Below are positions 1-8,597 of a DNA stretch of 64,000 nucleotides, in pieces. Source of the DNA: Neptunomonas sp. (lineage in GTDB: Bacteria > Pseudomonadota > Gammaproteobacteria > Pseudomonadales > Balneatricaceae); NCBI RefSeq assembly GCF_016744175.1, contig NZ_JADGEV010000005.1, positions 18,240 through 82,239 of the forward strand, given 5' to 3'. How positions within the stretch are numbered: the first letter of the stretch is position 1; the number at the start of each line of letters is the position of its first letter. The position numbers were made by a program, and so were the translations under genes. The notes beneath the pieces are model-generated. The model searched no databases. It saw only the letters and a program-made list of their open reading frames with translations, and was not told the origin of the DNA.

Positions 1-29
1 AAAGCGGACATTCACTGCTAAGTATTGAT

Positions 30-1526
30 CTACAGCAATTCTGTCGTTTGATTTCGTCCATTCTCTTTCGCTTGGTACAGTGCTCTATCGGCTCTATCGG
101 CTCTATCGGCTCTATCGGCTCTATCGATAAGGTCGCAGATTTCATCTCCAGTCTTGTAGACGGTGATGCCAAAACTAGCCGTCTTGTGACCTATTATAGG
201 AAAATGATGCTTCTCGATCTCAGTCCTTATCTTCTCTGCCATTGTCATAAGTCCGTCCCTGTCTAGCTCAGGACATATAATCAAAAACTCTTCACCACCC
301 CATCTGCTAACGAGATCCACTGTACGTGAGTTGGATCGTAAAATTGTCGCTAATTCTATGAGTATGCGATCTCCTACAGGGTGCCCATGTGTATCATTAA
401 CCTTTTTGAAATGATCAACATCTACCATCATGATTCCGAAATTAGTACCGTATCTGACGGCACGCTCCAGTTCTTGATCAAGCACTACATCCGACTTCTC
501 TCGGTTATACAAATGAGTTAGGCGGTCTGTGACAGATAACTTAGCAAGAATCTTATTAGCTTCCTCTAACTCTTTATCTTTTATCTTAAGCTGAGTTAAA
601 GCGTTTTCTGCTCTTCGACGAGCGGCTTTCAATGTATAGTTCCAATATAGAACTACGACAAACAGAATCAGGACTAGGGCAGCAACCTTCAATAAAAGCG
701 ACCAATCCAATGATTTCTTTGGCATTCCAAACCAAAGATCTCTGATTTTAATTTTTTCTTCTTCCCTTATACGGCTTAACCCTTTATCGATAATGGTTCG
801 TAATTCTGGTTGATCCTTGCGTAATAAAAAATGTATGTTTATTGGCTCTCCCACAGGGAATGCCACTTCAATGTAATCAGTTAAACCAATTTTTTTTGCA
901 ATAAAAGGCGCTGTTTCATCAAGTATGCATAGATCCACTTGTCCTGATACAACCGCACTAATAAGTTCATGAATTTGATCAAAATAAATGACTTCAGTAT
1001 TATCAGTTATGCTCTCTAGTACTTTTTTAAAAAGTACATTGCCACTCTGCATTGCAACCGTCTTCCCCTCAATATCTGATGGGCTTCGTATTTTCTGGGG
1101 GTTGCCCTTCTTTACTAGGACTAAGCTGGTCATAGAAAGGTATGGATGAGAGGGAACAAAATGCAATGCACGATCTTCAGAAAAAACAGCAGTAAGCAGT
1201 CCATCGACCTCTTTGCGCTTTGCTTTTTCCTGAATATCTTTCCAGATACGCATTTTGAATTGAATGTTTAAGCCTGTATGTTCAGACACAAGTTCAGCAA
1301 TCTGGATATCATGACCACTGAAGCTGCCATCTAAGTTCTTAATTACAAACGGTTCAAAGGATTTCCCGACCCCAAAAACGACTTTGGGGTTAGTAGATAA
1401 ATATGCTTTTTCTTTTTCATTCAAAAAAGAATCAGCCTGAACGTTCCAGCTTGTGATCACTAACCCTAAATAGAAGCAGGCCAGAACTGGGGGTAGAGTA
1501 TTCAGTCGCATTTGAAGAGGTTGCAT
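30..1526 (-). CDS. Periplasmic solute-binding sensor diguanylate cyclase
   Basis: This 498-residue protein probably makes c-di-GMP in response to a periplasmic ligand. An N-terminal hydrophobic signal/anchor is followed by a bacterial solute-binding family 3 domain (about residues 40-270). A membrane helix lies near residues 275-295, then a short coiled linker, then a GGDEF domain. The active site reads RWGGEEF (GGEEF encoded at 285-299), and an RTVD inhibitory I-site lies five residues upstream, so catalysis and product inhibition both look intact. The oddity is the C-terminal helix: where the family normally has one or two Asp-Arg-Ala units before ALYQAKENGRN, this protein has a run of them encoded by a 9-bp tandem repeat. 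Met6 is an alternative start. Confidence 0.9.
   Translation of the reverse strand: MQPLQMRLNTLPPVLACFYLGLVITSWNVQADSFLNEKEKAYLSTNPKVVFGVGKSFEPFVIKNLDGSFSGHDIQIAELVSEHTGLNIQFKMRIWKDIQEKAKRKEVDGLLTAVFSEDRALHFVPSHPYLSMTSLVLVKKGNPQKIRSPSDIEGKTVAMQSGNVLFKKVLESITDNTEVIYFDQIHELISAVVSGQVDLCILDETAPFIAKKIGLTDYIEVAFPVGEPINIHFLLRKDQPELRTIIDKGLSRIREEEKIKIRDLWFGMPKKSLDWSLLLKVAALVLILFVVVLYWNYTLKAARRRAENALTQLKIKDKELEEANKILAKLSVTDRLTHLYNREKSDVVLDQELERAVRYGTNFGIMMVDVDHFKKVNDTHGHPVGDRILIELATILRSNSRTVDLVSRWGGEEFLIICPELDRDGLMTMAEKIRTEIEKHHFPIIGHKTASFGITVYKTGDEICDLIDRADRADRADRADRALYQAKENGRNQTTELL
82..126. repeat. Five perfect copies of a 9-bp tandem repeat inside a GGDEF gene
   Basis: Five uninterrupted copies of GCTCTATCG run from 82 to 126. 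On the minus strand they read as repeated Asp-Arg-Ala codons (GAT AGA GCC). Because the unit is 9 bp, gain or loss of copies by strand slippage would change protein length without breaking the frame. Confidence 0.97.
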
Positions 1527-1638
1527 CCTGCATTAAAGGATTCACTGTAATGTACAGCAATACAGTGAATCATGATGCAAAGATCATGCTCTTTAGTGCT
1601 TCACTAGGAAGTTGTTATTGTTGTAAGAGTTAACAGCA

Positions 1639-1656
1639 AGCCTGATAGCTCAGGCT
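1639..1656 (-). terminator. Weak hairpin downstream of ggt
   Basis: A 7-bp inverted repeat (AGCCTGA / TCAGGCT, loop TAGC) lies about 70 bp beyond the ggt stop codon. No clear T-tract follows on the minus strand, so termination is only a suggestion. Confidence 0.3.
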
Positions 1657-1723
1657 CACTTTGGGTAAATTATTTATGCGGACTACAATGCCCGATGAAC
1701 GTTTATCACGCAGATTCTAAACC

Positions 1724-3496
1724 TTAATCCCCGTATACCTCTCCCTCTCTGCGTGGATCGGCTGCTCCGGTAAGCTTATTATCTTTCAATAAAATAGCGT
1801 GAATACCCGAGTTTAAGTCTCGCACGTTAACTTTGTAGCCCATCGTTTCTAGTGGTGTTTTGAACTGTTCGGCACTGGTGCCTTTTTCTAGGTCGTAGGT
1901 GCCAAAGCGGTTTACTAGGTGCGGTAGGTTGATGGCTTCTTGAATCGGCATATCCCAATCAAAGTGGGCAATTAAGGTGTTAGCCACGTAACCGATAATG
2001 CGCGAGCCGCCGGGTGAGCCGATAGCCATATAGGGCGCATCATCTTTCATAACAATGCTTGGCGACATAGATGAGCGGGGGCGTTTGCCAGGTTCTAGGC
2101 GGTTGGCGATCGGGTAGCCATTTTTATGTGAAGCAAATGAGAAGTCAGTTAACTCGTTGTTGAGCAAAAAGCCGTTACTCATTAAGCGAGAGCCAAAACC
2201 GTTTTCGATGGTGGTTGTCATTGAGACAATATTGCCCTCTTTATCTGCTATGACGAAGTGGCTGGTGGATGGCAGCTCGATTGACTCGTCATCTTCAAGC
2301 GCAACTTTTCGCATGCTCCCCCATGCAGGCTCTCCTGCTGTTACCTGCTTTTTGCTAAGGGCTGTTCCCAGTGTTATCAGTTTGGCGCGTTCTGCTAAGT
2401 AGCTTGGATCAAGTAGCCCTTGGGGCATCGGTACATAGTCACTATCAGCCATGTAGCGTCCTCGGTCAGCAAAGGCTAAACGTGACGCGTCGCCGATAAC
2501 TTGCCAAGATTGTGGGCTGTCTTTTCCTAAGCTTCTTAAATCAAAGTTACTCGATATACCAAGAATTTGCCCAACGGTAAGTGCACCTGAGCTGGGAGGC
2601 CCCATGCCGCATACATCATACTGATGATAAGGCGCACACGTAGCAGGGCGCTCTTTTACTTGATAAGCCGCAAAATCACGGGTGGATAAAACACCGGGGT
2701 TGCCATCTGCTTCGTGTACTCTGGAAACAATATCCTGTGCTATTTTTCCATTGTAGAAAGCATCGGCGCCATCGTTGGATAATGTTGTTAACGTGTCAGC
2801 ATATTTTTGGTTTTTGAGTCGTTGCCCTGCAGAGAGTGGCGAGCCATCTTCATTGAAAAAATATGCCTTAGTATCTGGATAGCGGCTTAGGCGCTCAGCA
2901 TCAGCGGCAATTGAGCCAGCTAAACGTGGTGAAACAATAAAACCCTGCTGTGCCTGGCTAATGGCAGGTTTTAGTAGAGATTCCCAAGATTGTTTTCCAT
3001 AGCGTTTATGGACGCTTTCTAATAGCTTTACGGTACCTGGTGTACCTACAGAGCGCCCACCAACTACCGCATCATAAAACTTCATGGTGCTGCCGTCAGC
3101 GTTTTGAAATAGCTCAGGTGTTGCTGCTAGCGGTGCTGTTTCACGCCCATCAAAGGTAGTGACCTGCTTAGTTTTAGCATCGTAATAAACGAGAAATGCA
3201 CCGCCACCGAGTCCTGATGATTGTGGCTCAACAAGGCCAAGCATTACTTGCACGGCGACCAGCGCATCTGCTGCGGAGCCTCCTGCTTTTAGTACTTGGT
3301 AACCTGCCTTTGCAGCCAGTGGGTTTGCTGCAGCAACCATATAGTCTGTAGCGGATACGCTAGTTTTGGTGCTAGTGCCACTTGCAACTTCCGGAGCCAC
3401 GGAGTCTGCTACTTGAGAGGTGGCCAGTGCAGGTGTTGAGACAAGCGCCGCACTGATTAAAATAGCGAGAGTGTTATGTTTTAACATTGTCAGCAT
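1724..3496 (-). CDS. ggt: Gamma-glutamyltransferase (gamma-glutamyltranspeptidase)
   Basis: The enzyme hydrolyses or transfers the gamma-glutamyl group of glutathione and related peptides in the periplasm. The 590-residue precursor begins with a signal peptide (hydrophobic stretch ending near ALATSQ) and has the full family length. The autoprocessing and catalytic Thr is in the TSHFVIAD motif at the start of the small subunit. The DFDGRETAP-like (TFDGRETAPLAA) and GSPGGSRI motifs of the large and small subunits are visible. Met4 (MLKHN) is an equally good start. It sits next to an Lrp regulator and methionine gamma-lyase, which suggests a role in releasing sulfur amino acids from gamma-glutamyl peptides. 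The functional link is inference; the family assignment is firm. Confidence 0.95.
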   Translation of the reverse strand: MLTMLKHNTLAILISAALVSTPALATSQVADSVAPEVASGTSTKTSVSATDYMVAAANPLAAKAGYQVLKAGGSAADALVAVQVMLGLVEPQSSGLGGGAFLVYYDAKTKQVTTFDGRETAPLAATPELFQNADGSTMKFYDAVVGGRSVGTPGTVKLLESVHKRYGKQSWESLLKPAISQAQQGFIVSPRLAGSIAADAERLSRYPDTKAYFFNEDGSPLSAGQRLKNQKYADTLTTLSNDGADAFYNGKIAQDIVSRVHEADGNPGVLSTRDFAAYQVKERPATCAPYHQYDVCGMGPPSSGALTVGQILGISSNFDLRSLGKDSPQSWQVIGDASRLAFADRGRYMADSDYVPMPQGLLDPSYLAERAKLITLGTALSKKQVTAGEPAWGSMRKVALEDDESIELPSTSHFVIADKEGNIVSMTTTIENGFGSRLMSNGFLLNNELTDFSFASHKNGYPIANRLEPGKRPRSSMSPSIVMKDDAPYMAIGSPGGSRIIGYVANTLIAHFDWDMPIQEAINLPHLVNRFGTYDLEKGTSAEQFKTPLETMGYKVNVRDLNSGIHAILLKDNKLTGAADPRREGEVYGD

Positions 3497-3621
3497 CCTA
3501 TAATTTTTTATTGTTATAGCCGTTGTTCTGTCTATGAATCAGTGTATAAAGTTGAAGTGCGCATCGGTGCACTTTCCTGTGCCATTATTACCTCCTTTTG
3601 TGCCAAAAAAATCTGGCTTTG

Positions 3622-4104
3622 CTATTTGATGTGAGAAAGAGGCAAGGCCGTTCTATTTAAAACCTGACGCATTACAAAGCTCGTTCTGATACTCGATACG
3701 CCTTCTATTTGATTAAGCTCTTTCAATAAAAACTTCTCGTAATAAGACATATCGGGCATGACTACTTTTAACAGGTAGTCGGCATCGCTACCAGTGATCA
3801 ATGAGCACTCTAATACTTCGTTGTACGTTGAAATGCTTCGCTCGAAGTTATCCAGTGTTTTAGGCAGCTGCTTTTCAAGGCTTACATGGATGAAGATGGT
3901 TAAGGGGAGCCCCAGTTCATTTTGGTTAAGGAGCGTGACTTGTTTATCGATAATGCCAGCATCTTCTAGTTGTCTCACTCGTCTAGAGCAAGGGGAGGGA
4001 GACAGCCCAACTTTATCTGCTAACTCAAGATTACTGATATTGCCTTCACGCTGAATTTCATCAAGAATTTTACGATCAATTCGGTCTAATTTTTTAATTG
4101 GCAT
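3622..4104 (-). CDS. Lrp/AsnC-family regulator, MdeR-like
   Basis: This 160-residue protein has an N-terminal AsnC-type winged helix (LDRIDRKILDEIQ, then LSPSPCSRRVRQLEDAGII) and a C-terminal RAM/ACT-like ligand domain (LECSLITGSDADYLLKVVMPD). It is divergent from the methionine gamma-lyase gene with 145 bp between. In Pseudomonas putida an Lrp-family protein, MdeR, is divergent from and activates the methionine gamma-lyase gene mdeA, so the same arrangement here suggests local control by a sulfur amino acid. A long inverted repeat in the shared intergenic region is a good operator candidate. Confidence 0.88.
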   Translation of the reverse strand: MPIKKLDRIDRKILDEIQREGNISNLELADKVGLSPSPCSRRVRQLEDAGIIDKQVTLLNQNELGLPLTIFIHVSLEKQLPKTLDNFERSISTYNEVLECSLITGSDADYLLKVVMPDMSYYEKFLLKELNQIEGVSSIRTSFVMRQVLNRTALPLSHIK

Positions 4105-4150
4105 AATTAATCGCTTTTTAGGTATTTTTTAGTTTTGTGTGCCAATTTAC

Positions 4151-4173
4151 GTATTATTCGGGTCGAATAAGAC
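4151..4173. promoter_or_regulatory. Palindromic operator candidate between Lrp gene and megL
   Basis: The 10-bp arms GTATTATTCG and CGAATAAGAC are separated by GGT; nine of ten arm positions are complementary and the inner seven are perfect. The position between divergent regulator and target genes suits an Lrp-family dimer site. No experimental support is available. Confidence 0.6.
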
Positions 4174-4249
4174 CAGATTGGCTACGCTATGATAGCTATT
4201 CTAACCACTTAGTTTTTTTAGAATCAAGCGTGTCTAAGTGGAGATTATG

Positions 4250-5446
4250 ATGAACAATAATAAGAGCCTGTCTTTTTCAACCCGTGCAATACATTCCGGT
4301 TACGATGCGTCTGAAAATGAAGGTGCGTTAAATCCGCCTGTTTATATGACATCAACTTTCTGCTTTGACAGCGTAGAACAAGGCGCTGCACGCTTTGCTG
4401 GTGAAGAACAGGGGCATTTCTATAGCCGCATTTCTAACCCGACGCAGGCATTGCTTGAGACGCGTTTAGCTGATCTGGAAGATGCCGAAGCCGCTTTAGC
4501 TACTGCATCAGGTATGGGAGCAATTACCGCCGCCTTGTGGACACTTGTTGCACCGGGAGACAGAGTCATAGCTGATAAAACATTGTATGGCTGCACTTTT
4601 GCTTACCTTCAGCACGGTTTGCGCAAGTTTGGTGTCGATGTTGAGTTTATTGATTGCACTGATATAGAGGCAGTGGCTTCGGCCTTAACTGAAAATACTA
4701 AAGTTGTGTATTTTGAAAGCCCTGTGAACCCGAATATGCGGGTTATGGATATCACAGCGATTAGCCAGCTTGTACATGACTATAACCCTGATATTAAAGT
4801 GATGGTTGATAATACCTATTGTACGCCGGCGTTACAGCGGCCTATTAATTTAGGTGCTGATTTGGTGGTGCATTCAGCGACCAAATATTTAGGTGGGCAC
4901 GGTGATTTGATTGCAGGGGCTGTGATTGGTAAGCAATCGGTTATTGATCAAATTCGTGTTTTTGGATTAAAAGATATGACGGGTGCAGTTATTGCGCCAT
5001 TAACAGCGTTTTTGATTCTCCGTGGTCTGAAAACATTAGAACTGCGCATGGAGCGCCATTGCAACAGTGCGCACGAGATTGCAACACGCTTGCAACAGCA
5101 TAATACAGTTGAGAATATTTACTATCCGGGCCTTGCTGATAATCCTTATCATGCGCTAGCCAAAGCTCAGATGACACGCAGCGGTGGCATGATAGCAATG
5201 GAGCTAAAAGGTGGCTTTGCTTCGGGTGTGCAGTTTATGAATGAGCTTAAGATGATCAAAAGAGCGGTGAGCTTGGGGGATGCTGAAACACTATGCCAGC
5301 ACCCTGCGAGTATGACTCACGCGACTTACACACCAGAAGAAAGAGCTAAGCATGGCATTAGTGAAGGTCTAGTTAGAATCTCTGTTGGTTTAGAAGATAT
5401 CGAAGATATTTATGCAGATATTGCGCAAGCACTACAGCGCGTTTGA
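4250..5446 (+). CDS. megL: L-methionine gamma-lyase
   Basis: This PLP enzyme cleaves methionine to methanethiol, 2-oxobutyrate and ammonia. It aligns along its whole length with P. putida methionine gamma-lyase from memory: [28 protein letters not shown], the diagnostic Cys in TLYGCTFA, the PLP-binding DNTYCTP, the Schiff-base Lys in [12 protein letters not shown], and [11 protein letters not shown]. The LYGC cysteine separates it from cystathionine lyases. The longest frame opens with GTG at 4238, but that codon sits inside the Shine-Dalgarno sequence GTGGAG; ATG 4250, six bases after GGAG, is preferred (ATG 4247 is also possible). It is divergent from an Lrp-type regulator. Confidence 0.95.
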   Translation: MNNNKSLSFSTRAIHSGYDASENEGALNPPVYMTSTFCFDSVEQGAARFAGEEQGHFYSRISNPTQALLETRLADLEDAEAALATASGMGAITAALWTLVAPGDRVIADKTLYGCTFAYLQHGLRKFGVDVEFIDCTDIEAVASALTENTKVVYFESPVNPNMRVMDITAISQLVHDYNPDIKVMVDNTYCTPALQRPINLGADLVVHSATKYLGGHGDLIAGAVIGKQSVIDQIRVFGLKDMTGAVIAPLTAFLILRGLKTLELRMERHCNSAHEIATRLQQHNTVENIYYPGLADNPYHALAKAQMTRSGGMIAMELKGGFASGVQFMNELKMIKRAVSLGDAETLCQHPASMTHATYTPEERAKHGISEGLVRISVGLEDIEDIYADIAQALQRV

Positions 5447-5453
5447 TATGTTT

Positions 5454-5483
5454 ACGTGGCCTTAGGGCCACGTTCTATTTTGT
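5454..5483 (+). terminator. Hairpin terminator after megL
   Basis: An 8-bp perfect stem (ACGTGGCC / GGCCACGT, loop TTAG) is followed by a partly T-rich stretch. It lies between the convergent megL and TyrR-like genes. Confidence 0.6.
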
Positions 5484-5486
5484 TCT

Positions 5487-7016
5487 TTAGGTTGAGCTGA
5501 TCCCGTATTTTTTTAACTTTAACGCTATGGTGTTGTGAGATACCTTTAAGCGCTGCGCAAGCTTTCGTGAAGAGGGGTATTGAGGGTACAGCTCACTCAG
5601 TAAGGATTTTTCAAAGTTGTCTTGGGCCGCTTCCCAGCTTCCAAATGCACCTTGGGTGCCGTTATCTGAGCGTTGCTCAGGCTTTGAGTCTACTAAGATG
5701 TCATGGTCTTCAAGCATGTCGTCGTCTGACATCGCTACCGCCCTAAATAAGACGTTTTGCAGTTCTCGAATATTGCCTGGCCAGTGATATGTCATTAATA
5801 GATCTAAACCACTCTCAGAAATGTGAGGTGGCGTTCTATTAGTTTGTTCAGCAGCACGCATAATGAAATGCTTACTGAGGGCTGGAATATCAGCCCGGCG
5901 ATTACGCAGAGGCGGTACTTGTAGGTTTAACACATTAAGTCGGTAGAATAGATCTTCACGAAACGTGTTGTCATCAGCCATGCTGAGTAGATCTCTATGC
6001 GTTGCACTGATAATACGGACATTAACCGAGATCTCTTTCTCTCCGCCAATACGCCTGAAAGAATACTCCTGTAAAAAACGGAGTAGTTTCGCTTGCAGGT
6101 ACGCAGACATTTCGCCTATTTCATCAAGAAAGACTGAACCGCCATTGGCAATTTCAAAAAGGCCGGGTTTGCCGTTTTTATTGGCCCCTGAAAAGGCGCC
6201 AGGTGCGTATCCAAATAGCTCACTTTCGAGCAAATTTTCAGGCAATGCAGCGCAGTTTATCGCCATAAAAGGCGCATCTTCACGTGCACCTTTTTCATGC
6301 AGCATATGAGCGAGGAGCTCTTTGCCTGTTCCCGTTTCACCTTGAATGAGTACTGGCATATCTAAGCGTGAAAAACGCTGTGTGTTTTTGATGAGTGTCT
6401 GGGTTGCTTCAGCGCTGCCAATGAGTGACGTAATGCTGTCGCTAGGAGTGTGGCTGACAGCCGATATTTGCTGCCCGATACGGCGCAAGCTTTGCAAAAG
6501 TAGTACCGCACCCGAGACTTGAGCTTCACTTTGGTTATATGAAAAAACAGGTGTGATATCGACAATAAATGCATGACCGTCTACGTTGATATCCAGTGTT
6601 TTGGCCGTGCTTGATAAAATGGAGGAGAGAGGCCTGTCAATAAATTCGGCCAGTGATACTCCTTGTAATGAAATTTTATCCATTTTTAACAAAGCAGCCG
6701 CGGCAGTGTTCGCTAATAAAATACGGCCTTCAATATCGATATCTAGAATAGGGTCCTGCAGCTTAGATAACACCGCATCTAAGTGCTGGCTACGTCGCTC
6801 GCCCGGTAGTAGGTCAACTTCAACGATCTCAGTGATGCCTTCGATCTTGTGTAAGCGCTTTTTTAATTCCCCTAGAGTGGCGTTATCGTCCAACTCAACA
6901 AAGGTGTGGTGCAAGTGCATCTCGACGGTTGCAAGGTTCCAGTTTTGCTGAGAGAACACGGCGAGTATCTCTTGCGTAATGCCTATTCTATCTTTTGATC
7001 GTATATCGAATCGCAT
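5487..7016 (-). CDS. tyrR: TyrR-like sigma-54 enhancer-binding regulator
   Basis: This 509-residue protein has TyrR architecture: an N-terminal ACT domain (RFDIRSKDRIGITQEIL), a PAS domain (about 80-190), a sigma-54-type AAA+ domain (Walker A GETGTGKE, Walker B GGSVFLDEIGEM) and a C-terminal HTH ending YPSSRKLAQRLKVSHNTIALKLKKYGI, close to E. coli TyrR. Unlike E. coli TyrR, which lacks the sigma-54 contact loop, this one has GAFSGA, a conservative change from GAFTGA, so sigma-54 activation is plausible. The divergent intergenic region carries a TyrR box and a matching -24/-12 promoter. It therefore probably senses an amino acid and activates the PLP-OsmC-ABC operon. The effector is unknown. 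Confidence 0.88.
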   Translation of the reverse strand: MRFDIRSKDRIGITQEILAVFSQQNWNLATVEMHLHHTFVELDDNATLGELKKRLHKIEGITEIVEVDLLPGERRSQHLDAVLSKLQDPILDIDIEGRILLANTAAAALLKMDKISLQGVSLAEFIDRPLSSILSSTAKTLDINVDGHAFIVDITPVFSYNQSEAQVSGAVLLLQSLRRIGQQISAVSHTPSDSITSLIGSAEATQTLIKNTQRFSRLDMPVLIQGETGTGKELLAHMLHEKGAREDAPFMAINCAALPENLLESELFGYAPGAFSGANKNGKPGLFEIANGGSVFLDEIGEMSAYLQAKLLRFLQEYSFRRIGGEKEISVNVRIISATHRDLLSMADDNTFREDLFYRLNVLNLQVPPLRNRRADIPALSKHFIMRAAEQTNRTPPHISESGLDLLMTYHWPGNIRELQNVLFRAVAMSDDDMLEDHDILVDSKPEQRSDNGTQGAFGSWEAAQDNFEKSLLSELYPQYPSSRKLAQRLKVSHNTIALKLKKYGISST

Positions 7017-7046
7017 GGAATTTAATCCGTATTATTTTTATTACAG

Positions 7047-7064
7047 TGTAATTATATTATTACA
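7047..7064. promoter_or_regulatory. TyrR box
   Basis: The sequence TGTAAT-N6-ATTACA has perfect 6-bp arms and matches the TyrR consensus TGTAAA-N6-TTTACA except at the innermost arm base. It lies 31 bp upstream of the TyrR-like start codon and about 160 bp upstream of the -24/-12 element. A weaker half-matching copy, TGTAAT-N6-ATGACG, lies at 7129-7146. This layout suits an enhancer site. Confidence 0.7.
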
Positions 7065-7210
7065 CACATTCTACTTCTTTGTTTTTATTACCTATTAATG
7101 AGTGTTCAATATGCTTTTCAAGTTTTTCTGTAATAAAAATATGACGGTTGTTTTGACCTGTTTAATGCTTTCTTATCTTAACTATTTGATATTAAAGATA
7201 TTTAAATAGT

Positions 7211-7226
7211 TGGTTTGTTCTTTGCT
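7211..7226 (+). promoter_or_regulatory. Sigma-54 (-24/-12) promoter
   Basis: TGGTTTGTTCTTTGCT has the invariant GG (7212-7213) and GC (7224-7225) at exact 10-bp spacing, with the TTGC[A/T] -12 element intact. It lies 40 bp upstream of the PLP enzyme start, downstream of the TyrR boxes and beside a sigma-54 activator gene. Confidence 0.7.
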
Positions 7227-7265
7227 CTTACATCCCTATAAGAAAACATATAACAGGGCGTAAGA

Positions 7266-8597
7266 ATGATAAAAGTTCAAGGATCTACTGTATCAGAATC
7301 GATTAAAGGCGATTCCCTTGGTCAAAGTGCTCTTTCAGAAGGAGTGCATTGGACTTCAGAACTAAAGCGTAAGCGCCACACAGGGCCTGCACAAGTTCAT
7401 AAAGACTGGTCAGAAGCAGGGCCTTCAACAGCGGCTGTTCATGCCGGGACGTTGGATGATCAGGTTTCTGGTGCGGTTGGTACGCCAATTTATCAGACTT
7501 CAACTTTCCTTTTGGGAAGTGAGCAGTATCGCTCTGTAGAAGAAGGGTATGCGCGAGACCGCTTTATCTATACACGTTACGGCAATCCTAACCAGTGGGC
7601 AGTACAGACCAAGTTAGCTGCGTTAGAGGGGGCTGAGTCGGCTTTGGTCTTCAGCTCTGGTATGGCAGCCATTACAGCAACCGTCATGGCGATGGTTGAT
7701 AAAGGTGCGCATATCGTTGCCTCTAATGAGTTGTATGGCGGGACCTATAACTTATTCAATCAGGAGCTGCCGACTTTCAATATGACGGTTAGCTATGTAG
7801 ATCCGCGTGACTATACAGCGATTGAAGCGGCTATTAAGCCCAATACACAGATTCTTTATTTTGAAGCGTTAACCAATCCTTTGCTCAAGCTGGTGGATGT
7901 TAAGCGCTTATCTGAAATTGCTAAGCGCCATCAATTGCGCTTGATTATCGACGGGACGTTTCTTACGCCTATTAGCTGTCGAATGATCGAGCTAGGTGCT
8001 GATGTGGTTATTCATTCAGCCTCTAAATACTTGAATGGTCATAGTGACTTGATTGCCGGTGCGGTGATGGGTAGCCGTAAGCTGGTAGATATGATCTGGC
8101 CGCGTTTGCTGACTTACGGAGGGTGTTTGGACCCGCATGCCTGTTTCATGTTTGAGCGTGGCTTAAAAACCCTAGCAATACGTATGCAGGCGCATGAAAG
8201 ATCGGCCTATCAGTTAGCGGAGTTTCTCGAAAAGCAGAGCGTGATCAAGCGCGTTTTTTATCCTTTGCTTAATAGTCATCCTGACTATGAGTTGGCTTCT
8301 CGTGTTCTCAATAATGGCGGCGGCATGATTGCCTTTGAGATAGCAGGAGGCGATAGCGCAGCGCTCGATTTATTGGACCGCTTACGTATACCTAAGCAGG
8401 CCACTAGTTTGGGAGGCGTGGAATCACTTATTAGCCTTCCTTATAACACGTCTCATGCGGGATTCACTGCAAAACAACGTTTAGACATGGGCATTAATCC
8501 CGGTTGTGTTCGTTTATCTGTGGGCATTGAAGATGCAGCAGATCTTATTAATGACTTTGAGCAGGCTCTTAACTCAATTTTACTGGAGAACAAATAA
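7266..8597 (+). CDS. Cys/Met metabolism PLP-dependent enzyme (cystathionine lyase/synthase-like)
   Basis: This 443-residue fold-type I PLP enzyme has an N-terminal extension of about 55 residues before the usual PSTAAVHAGT start of the family. Motifs: YTRYGNPN, FSSGMAAITA, ELYGGTYNLF and the Schiff-base Lys in HSASKYLNGHSDL. The terminal-carboxylate Arg is in VRLSVGIED. Two positions differ from textbook members: NPNQW in place of NPT, and DGTF in place of DNTF next to the cofactor. It has Gly, not Cys, in YGGT, so it is not a methionine gamma-lyase. It heads a sigma-54-type operon with an OsmC protein and an amino-acid ABC transporter. The substrate is unknown; a sulfur or beta-substituted amino acid is the natural guess. 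Confidence 0.85.
   Translation: MIKVQGSTVSESIKGDSLGQSALSEGVHWTSELKRKRHTGPAQVHKDWSEAGPSTAAVHAGTLDDQVSGAVGTPIYQTSTFLLGSEQYRSVEEGYARDRFIYTRYGNPNQWAVQTKLAALEGAESALVFSSGMAAITATVMAMVDKGAHIVASNELYGGTYNLFNQELPTFNMTVSYVDPRDYTAIEAAIKPNTQILYFEALTNPLLKLVDVKRLSEIAKRHQLRLIIDGTFLTPISCRMIELGADVVIHSASKYLNGHSDLIAGAVMGSRKLVDMIWPRLLTYGGCLDPHACFMFERGLKTLAIRMQAHERSAYQLAEFLEKQSVIKRVFYPLLNSHPDYELASRVLNNGGGMIAFEIAGGDSAALDLLDRLRIPKQATSLGGVESLISLPYNTSHAGFTAKQRLDMGINPGCVRLSVGIEDAADLINDFEQALNSILLENK

Noticed and set aside
48-266. Plus-strand frame with repeated Gly-Ser-Ile
   Set aside because: It is the antisense reading of the 9-bp repeat inside the diguanylate cyclase gene.
4105-4249. Sigma-54 promoter for methionine gamma-lyase
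   Set aside because: TTGGCTACG is present near 4179 but no GC lies at the required spacing.
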